Positions 6,264 to 6,285 of a DNA stretch of 6,285 nt are shown in pieces. Position numbers and translations under genes: made by a program. The stretch covers positions 1-6,285 of the forward strand of contig DHIM01000321.1 in assembly GCA_002403785.1 (NCBI GenBank). The letters are read 5' to 3'. Under the pieces are notes generated by a model. The model did no database searches. It was not told where the DNA came from and saw nothing but the letters and a program-made list of their open reading frames with translations. This DNA is from Clostridium sp. UBA4746 (lineage in GTDB: Bacteria; Bacillota; Clostridia; Clostridiales; Clostridiaceae). The stretch's first letter is position 1. Each line of letters starts with the position of its first letter.

Positions 6264-6285
6264 AATTAATTACCTTATATACACC

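Overview
The window comes from an AT-rich, low-GC Gram-positive genome, most likely a Clostridium-like Firmicute. This is inferred from the A/T-rich codon use (many AAA, ATA, AGA, TTA), the strong purine-rich Shine-Dalgarno sites (GGGGGAG, AAAGGAG, AAAAGGAG) and the protein families. It holds five protein-coding genes in two unrelated functional blocks that converge on one hairpin terminator. I see no rRNA, tRNA, CRISPR array, insertion sequence or prophage gene.

Left block (about 1-3050): malate / C4-dicarboxylate metabolism. The first 164 codons of a malic enzyme run leftwards off the window edge. A 239-bp intergenic region (493-731) separates it from a divergent two-gene operon encoding a DcuS/CitA-type membrane sensor kinase and a DcuR/CitB-type response regulator. 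The kinase keeps the dicarboxylate-binding signature (R95..H98, R136..F138), so the simplest reading is that it senses extracellular malate or a related dicarboxylate and activates the malic enzyme. The layout resembles the divergent maePE / maeKR arrangement of Lactobacillus casei. The shared intergenic region has two extended -10 promoters facing outwards, cre-like sequences, and a CTTTGT element that recurs at 20-bp multiples in one orientation and is a candidate response-regulator binding array. The regulator start is best moved to the ATG at 2309, because the longer TTG-start frame directly abuts the Shine-Dalgarno sequence.

Middle: a perfect 18-bp inverted repeat followed by a T-tract (3001-3050) terminates the kinase/regulator operon. 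Its first base is the last base of the regulator stop codon.

Right block (3056-6285): a leftward trehalose operon, treB (PTS EIIBC permease) followed by treC (trehalose-6-phosphate hydrolase). Trehalose would be imported and phosphorylated by the PTS, then split into glucose and glucose-6-phosphate. No EIIA domain and no TreR repressor gene lie in the window. Upstream of treB are a -10-like hexamer and a 15-bp dyad that may be an operator.

Both blocks belong to well-known families and I do not see a new biological system. The most useful points are the start correction, the phased repeats in the malate intergenic region, and the shared terminator.
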